A stretch of 64,000 nucleotides of DNA from Polyangium sp. y55x31 (GTDB lineage Bacteria; Myxococcota_A; Polyangia; Polyangiales; Polyangiaceae). Shown here piece by piece: positions 56,785-64,000 of this stretch (the stretch's first letter is position 1; every line of letters begins with the position of its first letter). Both the position numbers and the translations under genes were made by a program. The DNA is taken from NCBI RefSeq assembly GCF_029946505.1, contig NZ_JARZHG010000011.1, forward strand, positions 1 to 64,000, written 5' to 3'. The notes under the pieces were generated by a model. That model did no database searches. It worked only from the letters and a program-made list of their open reading frames with translations, and was not told the DNA's origin.

Positions 56785-58506
56785 ATGCCGAACCTCCTCG
56801 CCATGTCGTTCGAGGGCGAGCTCGCGCCTTGTTTCGACCTGCGCTGCCTCCACCCGGGCTCGAAGCGCCCGCCTGACGGCTGGGGCCTCGGCTACTACCC
56901 CGGCGGCGAGCCCAGCGCCTCCGTCCTCAAGGAGCCAGCGCCGCCGCACGGATCCATCCGCAGCGAGCTCGTCAAGGCTTGGGAGCACCTCGAAGCCTCG
57001 CTCTTCGTCCTCCACATCCGCACCGCCACGTGGGGCGCGATCAGCGACGCCAACACCCAGCCCTTCTCGCGCAGCTATGCCGGCCGCGACTGGCTCTTCT
57101 CCCACAGCGGCAGCCTCCGCCATCGCCTCGAACGTTCGACCACCAAAAGTCTCTTCGAACCCACAGGCTCCACCGATAGCGAGCTCGTCTTCTGCGAGCT
57201 CCTCGCCTTCTTCGCGCAGAACGGCTGGCGCAGCATCGGCGACGCCGATCCCTCCGCCGTCCGCGCCTTCTTCGAGCGCATGGGCGCGCATGGCAACATG
57301 AGCTCCGTCCTCACCGACGGACGCGACCTCCTCGCCTATGCCGACGCCCACGGCGAGGGACACCTCCACCTCGGCACCATCCGCCCGCCTTACGAAAAAC
57401 TCGTCCTCGAAGACGCCGACCTCCTCCTCGATCTCGGCCGCCGCGGCGTCGAGGCGCAGAAGGGCGTCCTGGTAGCCTCGAACCCGCTCCAAGGCTCCGG
57501 CGCCACCTGGAAGGCCATGTCCTCGGGGCACCTCCTCGTCGTCCGGCAAGGCGCCATCATCGTCGACATGCCCCCCGGCCAGGCCACCGTGCAGCGCGCC
57601 GCCGGCCGTGATCTCCAGCGCCCCGCGCCCGCCGAGCCGCGCCGCTTGTCGATCGTCCACCGCACCTCGTACCGATACGACAAACCCGTCGAGCGCAGCT
57701 CGCACATGCTCCGCCTCACGCCGATCCACGACCGCCTGCAGACGCTCCACACCTGCGACATCACGCTCTCGGTCGACGGCAAGCAGCGCGACTACGACGA
57801 CGTCTTCGGCAACCGCGCGCGAAAAATCGTGATCGAGCAGAGCTACACCGAGCTCGTCATCGAAGCGCGCTCCGAGGTCAGCCTGCTCGACACCGAGCCC
57901 TTCGGCCTCCGACCCTTCCATGCGCGGAGCACCATCCCGCTCGTGTGGATGCCCTGGCAAAGGCAGGTCCTGCAGCCCTACCTGCTCCCGCCCGAGCTAC
58001 CCGAGAGCCAGCTCGAAGTGCTCGCCCGCTACGCCATGACCTTCGTCGAGCGCAACGACTACGACCTCGTCGACACGCTCTTCGACCTGAACCAGACGAT
58101 CCACCGCGACTACCTCTACCAGAAGGGATCCACGAGCCTCTCGACGACGCCCTACGAGGTCTACACGCGGCGCACCGGCGTCTGTCAGGACTTCGCGAAC
58201 CTCTTCATCTGCCTCGCCCGCCTGCTCAGCGTCCCGGCGCGTTACGTCTGCGGCTACCTTTATACGGGCCCGAAACATCCGAACCACAGCATGGCCGAGG
58301 CCTCGCATGCGTGGGTGCAGGTCTACCTGCCCGAGGTCGGCTGGAAAGGCTTCGACCCGACGAGCGGCGTCGTCACGCAGACCGATCACGTGCGCGTCGC
58401 CGTCGGCCGCAGCTACGTCGACGCGACGCCCACCTCGGGCACGATCTACACCGCCGGTGTCCGCGAGACGCTCGACGCCGCGGTCCACGTCACGCCGATC
58501 GAGTGA
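56785..58506 (+). CDS. Fusion of a class II glutamine amidotransferase-like (NTN) domain and a transglutaminase
   Basis: A 573-residue protein. Residues 1-270 match the YafJ/GATase II fold: MPNLLAMSFEGELAPCFDLR, PDGWGLGYYPGGEPSA, FVLHIRTATWGAISDANTQP, LFSHSGSLRHRL, STDSELVFCELL. Active enzymes begin Met-Cys, and that Cys2 is the nucleophile; here the sequence is Met-Pro-Asn, so no such Cys exists. Residues 280-573 are a bacterial transglutaminase module: N-terminal HRTSYRYDKPVERSSHMLRL and catalytic triad candidates Cys in TGVCQDFANLFICLARL, His in SHAWVQVYLPEVGW and Asp in FDPTSG. TGases of this type lie beside ATP-grasp/alpha-E genes. ATG 56785, 34 bp after the TPR gene. Confidence 0.85.
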   Translation: MPNLLAMSFEGELAPCFDLRCLHPGSKRPPDGWGLGYYPGGEPSASVLKEPAPPHGSIRSELVKAWEHLEASLFVLHIRTATWGAISDANTQPFSRSYAGRDWLFSHSGSLRHRLERSTTKSLFEPTGSTDSELVFCELLAFFAQNGWRSIGDADPSAVRAFFERMGAHGNMSSVLTDGRDLLAYADAHGEGHLHLGTIRPPYEKLVLEDADLLLDLGRRGVEAQKGVLVASNPLQGSGATWKAMSSGHLLVVRQGAIIVDMPPGQATVQRAAGRDLQRPAPAEPRRLSIVHRTSYRYDKPVERSSHMLRLTPIHDRLQTLHTCDITLSVDGKQRDYDDVFGNRARKIVIEQSYTELVIEARSEVSLLDTEPFGLRPFHARSTIPLVWMPWQRQVLQPYLLPPELPESQLEVLARYAMTFVERNDYDLVDTLFDLNQTIHRDYLYQKGSTSLSTTPYEVYTRRTGVCQDFANLFICLARLLSVPARYVCGYLYTGPKHPNHSMAEASHAWVQVYLPEVGWKGFDPTSGVVTQTDHVRVAVGRSYVDATPTSGTIYTAGVRETLDAAVHVTPIE

Positions 58507-58509
58507 CGA

Positions 58510-60285
58510 TCAAGGCGCGACCGGCAAGAAGAGCCGGAGGCGCGTCCCTTTGCCCGGCACGTTCTCCACGTCGATCCGCCCGCCGTGGGCCGAGACGAAG
58601 CTCTCCGAAAGAGAGAGCCCCGGCTCTGCGGCGCGATCTGCGCTGCGCCCGCTCCCGAACACCTCCAGGCAGACCATCCCGGCCTCCGCGGGCGCGAGCA
58701 CGATGCGCACCTCGTTCGCCTTCGGATCTCCCGCCGGCAGCGCGCGTGCCGTCCGCAGCAAGAGGTCCACGAGCAAGAGCGCGATCCCTGCCGGCTCTGC
58801 CGCGACGAGCGGCACATCGGCCACCTCGCACGAGACACGCGCGCGCATCGCCATCGCGCCGCTCGTGAGCATGAGCGCGGCCTCCACCGCGCGCTTGATG
58901 TTCGTCTTCGGCGGCGTCTCCCGCGACGCTTCGCCGAGGATCCGCATGTCGCGCACGATCGAGGCCATCCGCTTCGCCCCGAGCGCGGCCTCGTCGAGCG
59001 CCTTCGCCACGTCCTCGCTCTTCGACGCGCCGAGCGCCTCGGACACGAAGCCGATGTTCCCGATCAGGAACGAGAGCGGATTGTTGAGCTCGTGCGCGAT
59101 GCCTGCGGAGAGCGCCGCCGCCGTGGCGAGCCGCGCCTCGGCCTCGCGTTGCCGATGCTCCGTGATGTCGCGCAGGATCGACACGAGCAGCCGCTCTTCC
59201 TTGCGCACCGCGAGCAGCGTCCGCTTCTCGACGAGCACCCGCAGCGAACCATCCGGCGCCTTGATCATCACCTCGCGCTCGTCCGCGACCTGCGGCCACC
59301 GATCCGGCCCTCCGCCCTTCGGCGCCGGCTTCAGCGCGTCCGCCGACTGCCCGAGGACCTCCTCGCGGGATCGCCCGAGGAGCGCGCAGAACGCGCGGTT
59401 CGCGATCGTGAGCCGCCCGGTGTCGTCCTCGACGGACAGCGGATCCGGGATCGCGTCGATGATGGCGAGCCGCGCCTCGGCTTCGAGCTTCTCGTGCTCG
59501 GCGTGGATCATCGCGGTGATGTCGCGCGAGACGGTGACGAACTCCTCGATCACGTCCGTGCGCGGATCACGCACGGGCCGGCTGATCGTCTCGAGCCACG
59601 CGTACTCGCCGTCCTTGCGCTGCAGCCGGATGATCGCGCCCGCGACCTGCGCGCCCGCGTCGAGCGCGCCGAGCGCCTCGAGCAGCTTCGAAACATCCGA
59701 CGGATGCAGGATGTCGAGGATGCTCGACCCGAGCAGCTCATCGGGCTCGTACCCGAGCACGGTGCGACAAGCGGGCGAGATGTAGAGCCGGACGCCGCCG
59801 GGCGAGAAGCGCGCGAGGATCTCGGTCGAGCTCTCGGCGAGGTGGCGGAACCGCTGCTCGCTGCGCTCGGCGTGCCGGAGCGCATCGCCGAGCATGGCGG
59901 CCCGCACGGCGTCTTTTTTTCGTTGCGCGACACGCCGAAACAAGAGCCCCACGCGCGACGCGATGAGGCGCTCGTCGTTCGGCCAGAGCATGAAGTCATC
60001 GACGCCCTCGTCGCAGAGCGCCTCCACGTGCTCGGGCGTGGTGGCCATCGCGAGGACGACGGGCCCGCCGTCCGGGGCGCTCCGGAGCGTGCGACAAGCG
60101 GCCAGGATCGAAGCAAAATCCTGCTCGTCCTCGGACGTCAGGAGCACGGCGATCCCGATCCCCGCGCTCGACGCCGCCGCGAGCTCCAAGGCAGGCACGA
60201 CGGCCACGTCACTGCACTGATCCCGAAGCAACCGCTCGAGCGGTTGTGGATCTGCCTTGGAAGAAGCGACGAGCAAAGCCTTCAT
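58510..60285 (-). CDS. PAS-containing sensor histidine kinase with pseudo-receiver
   Basis: A 591-residue soluble kinase. Residues 1-120 have a receiver-like fold (MKALLVASSKADPQPLERLL, GDDFMLWPNDERLIASRV) in which the Asp position reads LLTSEDE, so phosphorylation is doubtful. Two PAS domains follow (FRHLAESSTEILARFSPGGV ... YEPDELLGSSILDILHPSDV; IDAIPDPLSVEDDTGRLTIA). The dimer helix H-box is SAGIAHELNNPLSFLIGN with a good phosphorylatable His. The ATPase end is weak: D-x-G-x-G is replaced by FGSGRS, though GLSLSESFVSAHGGRIDVEN fits the G2 region. No response regulator is adjacent. ATG 60285. It is convergent with the transglutaminase gene, 3 bp away. Confidence 0.85.
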   Translation of the reverse strand: MKALLVASSKADPQPLERLLRDQCSDVAVVPALELAAASSAGIGIAVLLTSEDEQDFASILAACRTLRSAPDGGPVVLAMATTPEHVEALCDEGVDDFMLWPNDERLIASRVGLLFRRVAQRKKDAVRAAMLGDALRHAERSEQRFRHLAESSTEILARFSPGGVRLYISPACRTVLGYEPDELLGSSILDILHPSDVSKLLEALGALDAGAQVAGAIIRLQRKDGEYAWLETISRPVRDPRTDVIEEFVTVSRDITAMIHAEHEKLEAEARLAIIDAIPDPLSVEDDTGRLTIANRAFCALLGRSREEVLGQSADALKPAPKGGGPDRWPQVADEREVMIKAPDGSLRVLVEKRTLLAVRKEERLLVSILRDITEHRQREAEARLATAAALSAGIAHELNNPLSFLIGNIGFVSEALGASKSEDVAKALDEAALGAKRMASIVRDMRILGEASRETPPKTNIKRAVEAALMLTSGAMAMRARVSCEVADVPLVAAEPAGIALLLVDLLLRTARALPAGDPKANEVRIVLAPAEAGMVCLEVFGSGRSADRAAEPGLSLSESFVSAHGGRIDVENVPGKGTRLRLFLPVAP

Positions 60286-60369
60286 ACGCGAAAACCCCGC
60301 ACATCCTGCCACACTTTGGGGGAGGGTGTCGCCCTCGATGATTTGGGGAGGTGTCGCGCTCGTCCGGCT

Positions 60370-60924
60370 CTAGCCGGCGGTTTGGCGGCTGGCTCGCTCG
60401 GCGAGCGCGGCGACGACCTGACGGATCGCGTCCGTGCCGCTGGTGGCGGGGATCACGTAATCGTCGGGTACGTCGGGGAATCGTTGCCTGTCGTCGATTC
60501 GGAGGCCGGCGAGCTCACCGCTCCAGCCTGCGATCTCCAGCGCCACGACGATTCGATCGTGGATCCAGGCCATGGCCATTTCCGACAGCGTCCCGGCGCC
60601 CCCGCCGACGGCGACGACGGCGTCCGCGTGCGCGACGAGCGCATTTCGCAAATGTCCGAGCCCGGTTGGAATCGCGATATCGACGTACGTATTGGCGGCG
60701 CGTGGGTCGTGCCCCGGAAGCAGCCCCACGGTATCGCCCTCTTTGTACCGCCCCGACGCACGCGCGCCCCGACAAGCGGCTTCCATGACGCCGCCGAGGC
60801 CGCCGGTGAGGACACGAAAGCCGACTTCCACAGCCGCACGACCGGCCTCGAAAGCGGCTTCGTACGCAGGAGATCCCGGGAGAGCGTTGCCGTCACCGAT
60901 GATGGCGAGGAGGGGGCGGGGCAT
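60370..60924 (-). CDS. LOG/TIGR00725-type Rossmann protein
   Basis: A 184-residue protein of the LOG-like nucleotide-binding fold. Motifs: AIIGDGNALPGSPAYEAAFE, VLTGGLGGVMEAACRGA (the G-G-x-G-G-x-M-E-A phosphate loop), TGLGHLRNALVAHADAVVAV and VGGGAGTLSEMAMAWIHDRI, where lysine-decarboxylase-like LOG proteins have PGGxGTxxE. Plant and bacterial LOG enzymes release cytokinin bases from ribotides; TIGR00725-type members may hydrolyse other nucleoside monophosphates. Activity is not shown here. ATG 60924. The upstream gap holds a 12-bp palindrome and the 42-bp tandem repeats, so regulation may be unusual. Confidence 0.82.
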   Translation of the reverse strand: MPRPLLAIIGDGNALPGSPAYEAAFEAGRAAVEVGFRVLTGGLGGVMEAACRGARASGRYKEGDTVGLLPGHDPRAANTYVDIAIPTGLGHLRNALVAHADAVVAVGGGAGTLSEMAMAWIHDRIVVALEIAGWSGELAGLRIDDRQRFPDVPDDYVIPATSGTDAIRQVVAALAERASRQTAG

Positions 60925-61063
60925 GGTCAGAGGGTGTGCCGTTCCAGGTAATGACGAAACATCAGGAAAAGGGGCGATTCCGGTCGAACGAAACGACGCG
61001 AGGAGTTCTTGCCCCTCGTCTCGTATCACCTGCCTACCCTCACGGTTCCTCGTTGACAAGACT

Positions 61064-61075
61064 TCCGTATACGGA
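61064..61075. promoter_or_regulatory. 12-bp perfect palindrome TCCGTATACGGA
   Basis: TCCGTATACGGA is its own reverse complement, flanked by GAC/GTC that extend it imperfectly, and it lies 5 bp after TTGACA. It is 140 bp upstream of the LOG gene start on the other strand. This is the form of a TetR- or LuxR-type operator; no cognate regulator gene is next to it. Confidence 0.45.
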
Positions 61076-61213
61076 GTCATGGAGGAAACCAGCGGCTTCC
61101 GCGCTTCGACTCCAGTTCGAGGCGATCGAGCGCATACTTTGGGATGGTATTGCGTCCTCGCGCCCGGGGAAGCGTCCACGCGCGGCGAAAAGAGCCGTCG
61201 GAACGTACAGAAC

Positions 61214-61373
61214 CCCGTCTGCAAGCGTTGCAAGCGCCGATCAGAACGCCCGAAACCCGTCTGCAAGCGTTGCAAGCGCCGATCGGAGCGATCGGAACCC
61301 CGTCTGCAAGCGTTGCAAGCGCCGATCAGAACGCCCGAAACCCGTCTGCAAGCGTTGCAAGCGCCCCCCGGTG
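61214..61373. repeat. Four 42-bp direct repeats, each with a palindrome
   Basis: Units begin with CCCGTCTGCAAGCGTTGCA at 61214, 61256, 61299 and 61341 (periods 42, 43, 42 bp). Each holds the inverted repeat TGCAA-GCG-TTGCA. Units 1 and 3 also share GCCGATCAGAACGCCCGAAA after the palindrome; unit 2 has GCCGATCGGAGCGATCGGAA instead, and unit 4 is cut short after GCAAGCGC. A 42-bp spacing is four helical turns, so the palindromes fall on one face of the DNA. Confidence 0.88.
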
Positions 61374-61396
61374 CGCCCGAACTCCTCTTTCCCCGC

Positions 61397-61939
61397 CTAC
61401 CCTGCTGCCCCGCGCCCCGCCGCCCAGGCCAGCGCCCGCTCCCGCAGCCCTCGCACGAACGCATCCTTCGCCTGCGAATACGACGAAAACATCGTCGCCC
61501 CTTGCGCCACGGCCTCCTGCTTGTGCCGCGCGTACGCGAGGACCTCCGCCGGATGCGCCCGCAAATAATCCCGCACCGCGAGATTCGTCTCCCAGAACGG
61601 CTTTCCGTACTCCGTCACCGCCACGTTGAAATGCGGCGCCGTCCCCCGCTTTCGCAGGTAGATCCTCCCCGGCACGAAAATCTCGCCGAAATCCTCGTAC
61701 CCGATGGCCACGAGCCCCGCGACGTGTGCCTTCGCCTCCTGCAAATCGGCCACCCCGACCAGGATGTCGATGATCGGCTTCGACACGAGCCCCGGCACCG
61801 CCGAGCTTCCGAACGGCTCGATCGCCACCACCACCGGCCCGAGCGCCGCCCGCACCCGCGCCGACTCCGCCTCGTATTCGAGGGGCCAGCGCGGGTCGTA
61901 GGCGACGATCGAAATCGGCTCGTCCACGTCCCCGCGCAT
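61397..61939 (-). CDS. GrpB-family nucleotidyltransferase-like protein
   Basis: A 180-residue protein of the GrpB/UPF0157 family, related to the nucleotidyltransferase fold. Family blocks: SIVAYDPRWPLEYEAESARV, IEPFGSSAVPGLVSKPIIDI (usual G-S-T-A-V-P-G-L-x-x-K-P-I-I-D), IGYEDFGEIFVPGRIYLRKR, HFNVAVTEYGKPFW and the C-terminal LRAHPAEVLAYARHKQEA. Members often occur alone or fused to dephospho-CoA kinase; function is not well settled. ATG 61939. It follows trpS by 15 bp on the same strand and is probably cotranscribed. Confidence 0.88.
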   Translation of the reverse strand: MRGDVDEPISIVAYDPRWPLEYEAESARVRAALGPVVVAIEPFGSSAVPGLVSKPIIDILVGVADLQEAKAHVAGLVAIGYEDFGEIFVPGRIYLRKRGTAPHFNVAVTEYGKPFWETNLAVRDYLRAHPAEVLAYARHKQEAVAQGATMFSSYSQAKDAFVRGLRERALAWAAGRGAAG

Positions 61940-61954
61940 GACCCCCCTCCCCGG

Positions 61955-62989
61955 CTACCCCTTCGCCGGCGGCGCCGCCGGCACGAGCCCGACCTTCCGG
62001 TACACCTTGGAGAGCGTCTTCCACGCCCGCGCCCGCGCCTTTTCCGCGCCCCGCGCGAGGATCTGCTCGAGGCCCGCCTTGTCCGCCATGACCTCTTCGT
62101 ACCGCTTCTGGAACGGCTCCAGCGTCGCCACCACCACGTCCGCGACCTCGGACTTCAGATCGCCGTACCCCTTCCCCGCGAAATGCGCCTCCACCGCCTC
62201 CATCGACTGGTTCGTCAGCGCCGCGTGAATGGTCAGGAGGTTCGACACCCCCGGCTTGTTCTCGACGTCGTAGCGGATCTCCGTCTCCGAGTCCGTCACC
62301 GCGCGCTTGAACTTCCGGCGGATCACGTCCGGCGTATCGAGCACCGCGATGTAGTTGTCCGGGTTCGGGTCGCTCTTCGACATCTTCTTCGTCGGATCCT
62401 GCAGGCTCATGATCCGCGCGCCCATCTTGGGCACGAAGATGTCCGGGGTCACGAAGGTCTCCGAGTACCGCTGGTTGAAGCGCTGCGCCACGTCCCGCGC
62501 GAGCTCGAGGTGCTGCTTCTGGTCGGCCCCGACCGGCACCAGGTTCGCCTGGTAGATCAGGATGTCCGCCGCCATCAAGACCGGGTACGTGAACAGACCC
62601 GCATTGATGTTCTCTTCGTGCCGCGCCGACTTGTCCTTGAATTGCGTCATGCGCGACAGCTCGCCCATGTACGTCATCGTCCCGAGCACCCACGCGAGCT
62701 CGGCGTGCTGCGGCACGTGGGATTGGATCACGATCGTCGACGCCTCCGGATCGATCCCGCAGGCAATGTACTGCGCCGCGAACGACAGGCACCGGTTCCG
62801 CAGCTCCGCGGGCACCTGCGTCACGGTCAGCGCGTGCAGATCCACGACCAGGAAGACGCAGTCGTACTGGTGCTGCAGCTCGACCCAGTTCTTCAGCGCG
62901 CCCACGTAGTTGCCGAGCGCGAGCTGTCCGCTCGGCTGGATTCCCGACAGGATGACTGGCTTCTTCTGCTGCTGGGTCGACTCGCTCAC
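61955..62989 (-). CDS. trpS: Tryptophanyl-tRNA synthetase
   Basis: A 344-residue class I synthetase that charges tRNA-Trp. The ATP-binding HIGH-like motif is in [25 protein letters not shown] appears exactly ([11 protein letters not shown]). The Trp-pocket region is intact: [67 protein letters not shown]. Length equals that of typical bacterial TrpS. ATG 62989. It heads the leftward pair trpS-grpB. Confidence 0.97.
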   Translation of the reverse strand: MSESTQQQKKPVILSGIQPSGQLALGNYVGALKNWVELQHQYDCVFLVVDLHALTVTQVPAELRNRCLSFAAQYIACGIDPEASTIVIQSHVPQHAELAWVLGTMTYMGELSRMTQFKDKSARHEENINAGLFTYPVLMAADILIYQANLVPVGADQKQHLELARDVAQRFNQRYSETFVTPDIFVPKMGARIMSLQDPTKKMSKSDPNPDNYIAVLDTPDVIRRKFKRAVTDSETEIRYDVENKPGVSNLLTIHAALTNQSMEAVEAHFAGKGYGDLKSEVADVVVATLEPFQKRYEEVMADKAGLEQILARGAEKARARAWKTLSKVYRKVGLVPAAPPAKG

Positions 62990-63083
62990 GCGTGCCCTCT
63001 ATCGCCGGACGCCCTCCGCGTCAACCCCTCGCATTCGTTCTTGCTACCGGGCAAAGGCACCTCTACCTTGCGGGCGGACGACG

Positions 63084-63710
63084 ATGAACGCTCGGGATTT
63101 GCTCGATTCCAAGGCCAAGGACGAGGTCTCGCGGGTCATTCGGGAGCTCGAAGCGAAGACCTCCGCCGAGGTCGTCGTCGCCGTCCGCGCTGTCTCCGGC
63201 CACTACCGCCATACCGATTGGCTGGTCGGCTTCGTGCTCTCGCTCGTGGCGCTTTGCGTGTTCCTCTTTCATCCCGCGCCCTTCGACGAGGACCTCCTGC
63301 CTTTCGAGATCGTCCTCGTTTTCGCCCTCGGCGGATTCGTCTCGACGAATGTCCCGCCCCTCCGGCGCGCCCTCACGTCGCGGCGCCTGATGGCCGAGAA
63401 CGTCCGCCGCGCCGCCTGCGCAACCTTCGTCGAGCGCGGCATCTCCCGCACCCGCGGGCGCACGGGCCTCCTGATCTACGTCTCCACCTTCGAGGAGCGG
63501 GTCGAGCTCGTCGGCGACATCGGCCTCGAATTCGACGCGCTCGGCGATGACTTCGCGGCGGCGCGGCGGCGCATCGAGGCATCGATCGAGAATGCGAGCG
63601 GGCTCCCCGCCTTCCTCGCCGCGCTCGGAGATCTCGGCGCCGCGCTCGGACGAACGCTCCCGCGCGCCGAAGACGACGAAAACGAGCTCGCGGACGAGGT
63701 GAGCACATGA
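63084..63710 (+). CDS. TPM-domain membrane protein
   Basis: A 208-residue protein. The N-terminal helix (LLDSKAKDEVSRVIRELEAK) leads to TSAEVVVAVRAVSGHYRH, two membrane spans (WLVGFVLSLVALCVFLF, LPFEIVLVFALGGFVST), and a C-terminal segment ATFVERGISRTRGRTGLLIY, VSTFEERVELVGDIGL that matches the TPM (YgcG-type) phosphatase-like domain: F-x-x-x-G-I-x-x-T-x(n)-L-I. TPM domains include acid-phosphatase-like proteins such as Psb32. ATG 63084. The following gene overlaps its stop by 4 bp (ATGA), so the two are coupled. Confidence 0.8.
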   Translation: MNARDLLDSKAKDEVSRVIRELEAKTSAEVVVAVRAVSGHYRHTDWLVGFVLSLVALCVFLFHPAPFDEDLLPFEIVLVFALGGFVSTNVPPLRRALTSRRLMAENVRRAACATFVERGISRTRGRTGLLIYVSTFEERVELVGDIGLEFDALGDDFAAARRRIEASIENASGLPAFLAALGDLGAALGRTLPRAEDDENELADEVST

Positions 63711-64000
63711 AGCGGAAGAAGCATTTCGCGGCGCTCGCCCTCGCGGCCGGAGTCGGCCTCGCCGCGCCTTTCTTCGGAGGCGACGCGGCCGCGCGCCCGG
63801 GCGGCGGTCAAACCTTCAGCGGCCGAAGCAGCTCGTCGTCCTCGTCGTCCTCCTCCTCCTCGAACCGCTCGTCATCCCCGTCGCCGTGGAGCGGCTCGTC
63901 GGGGAGCCGTTCGTCCTCGTCCTCGTCCTCATCCTCGTCGCCGTCGTCGTCCTCCGGATCGAGCTCGTACAGCGGCGAATCCGTTGGTTTCTCGGGGCCC
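63707..64000 (+). CDS. Ser-rich secreted protein, N-terminal part
   Basis: Begins at ATG 63707, overlapping the TPM stop, and runs off the right edge with 98 codons visible. The product starts with a signal peptide (MKRKKHFAALALAAGVGLAA), then ARPGGGQTFSGR and a long serine tract interrupted by Arg, Pro, Gly, Trp and Tyr (SSNRSSSPSPWSGSSGSRSS). Signal plus Gly/Ser-rich start is common in bacterial Tim44-like-domain membrane proteins, often coded beside TPM genes, but the deciding domain lies outside the window. Ser codons are TCG/TCC-rich with some TCA. Confidence 0.55.
   Translation, partial: MKRKKHFAALALAAGVGLAAPFFGGDAAARPGGGQTFSGRSSSSSSSSSSSSNRSSSPSPWSGSSGSRSSSSSSSSSSPSSSSGSSSYSGESVGFSGP

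Larger units (their letters stand above)
60925..61396. other. 472-bp intergenic region with palindrome and tandem repeats
   Basis: Between the LOG start (leftward) and the grpB stop. It contains TTGACA (61053-61058), a 12-bp palindrome (61064-61075), and four 42-43-bp repeats (61214-61373). A plus-strand frame runs from 61079 through the repeats (reading CKRCKRRSERPK units) but continues antisense into grpB with no sign of coding bias of its own. I treat it as non-coding. Confidence 0.5.

Noticed and set aside
61053-61081. TTGACA at 61053 taken as a full sigma-70 promoter
   Set aside because: At 16-18-nt spacing the -10 region reads GTCATG or similar, with no TA....T. Only the palindrome is retained as a feature.
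61214-61373. Tandem repeats considered as a CRISPR array
   Set aside because: Units are direct 42-bp copies with no unique spacers of 30 bp or so between constant repeats, and no cas genes are nearby.
61079-61390. Possible small protein with CKRCKRRSERPK repeats on the plus strand
   Set aside because: The frame is created by the repeat unit itself, has no ribosome site, and continues antisense into grpB without a natural end.

Overview
The window comes from a very GC-rich myxobacterium-like genome, most likely of the Sorangium/Polyangium group. I infer this from content, not from any marker gene: strong G/C bias at third codon positions, many outer-membrane lipoproteins, a eukaryotic-type Ser/Thr kinase, an NtrC-type sigma-54 activator, a MYXO-CTERM-like sorting motif and several long proteins typical of Myxococcota. 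I see no tRNA or rRNA gene, no transposase, no phage gene and no CRISPR array.

Layout. 1-9.8 kb: tail of an Ala/Pro-rich protein and a GNAT acetyltransferase, then a leftward set reading bamD - small gene - greA - Thr-nucleophile sulfatase-fold protein with HEAT repeats - YfgM-like TPR membrane protein - bamB. 9.8-17.6 kb: sigma-54 response regulator, DUF4388-type protein, MoxR ATPase and dnaE. 17.9-22.7 kb: lipoproteins, an OmpA-like protein, a cytochrome c, a 59-residue membrane protein, and a protein that carries the RelA/SpoT synthetase motifs. 23-29.3 kb: a Crp/Fnr regulator, then a rightward run DUF507 - zinc ribbon - sugar epimerase - yicC - gmk - mtnP - PfkB kinase. 29.4-46.5 kb: cell-envelope proteins (a 1391-residue fused lipoprotein, a PDAG-repeat membrane protein, an L,D-transpeptidase, a TolC protein), TPR proteins and a DEAD-box helicase. 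46.6-50.9 kb: a BoxD/PaaZ-type aldehyde dehydrogenase, a CAP-domain lipoprotein, a Ser/Thr kinase and a RutE-type nitroreductase. 51.3-58.5 kb: a circularly permuted ATP-grasp / alpha-E / NTN-amidotransferase-transglutaminase locus with a P-loop ATPase plus TPR protein pair inside it. 58.5-64 kb: a PAS histidine kinase, a LOG-type protein, GrpB, trpS and a TPM-domain pair.

The most unusual signals are: (1) a roughly 300-bp intergenic element present three times (11391-11692, 22717-23006, 50932-51236), built of eight hairpins in mirror-symmetric order. Arm sequences differ between copies but pairing is kept by compensatory changes, while the TGTCC/GGACA loops stay nearly constant. (2) The 51.3-58.5 kb locus, where a known ATP-grasp/alpha-E/transglutaminase peptide-ligase type cluster encloses a STAND-like ATPase and TPR pair and ends in an amidotransferase-fold domain that lacks its catalytic cysteine. 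(3) A divergent (p)ppGpp-synthetase-like protein. (4) A giant lipoprotein with a MYXO-CTERM-like signal and a second lipobox in its middle. (5) Four phased 42-bp repeats, each with a palindrome, upstream of the LOG gene.

Gene functions are read from motifs by eye. No database search or structure prediction was run.
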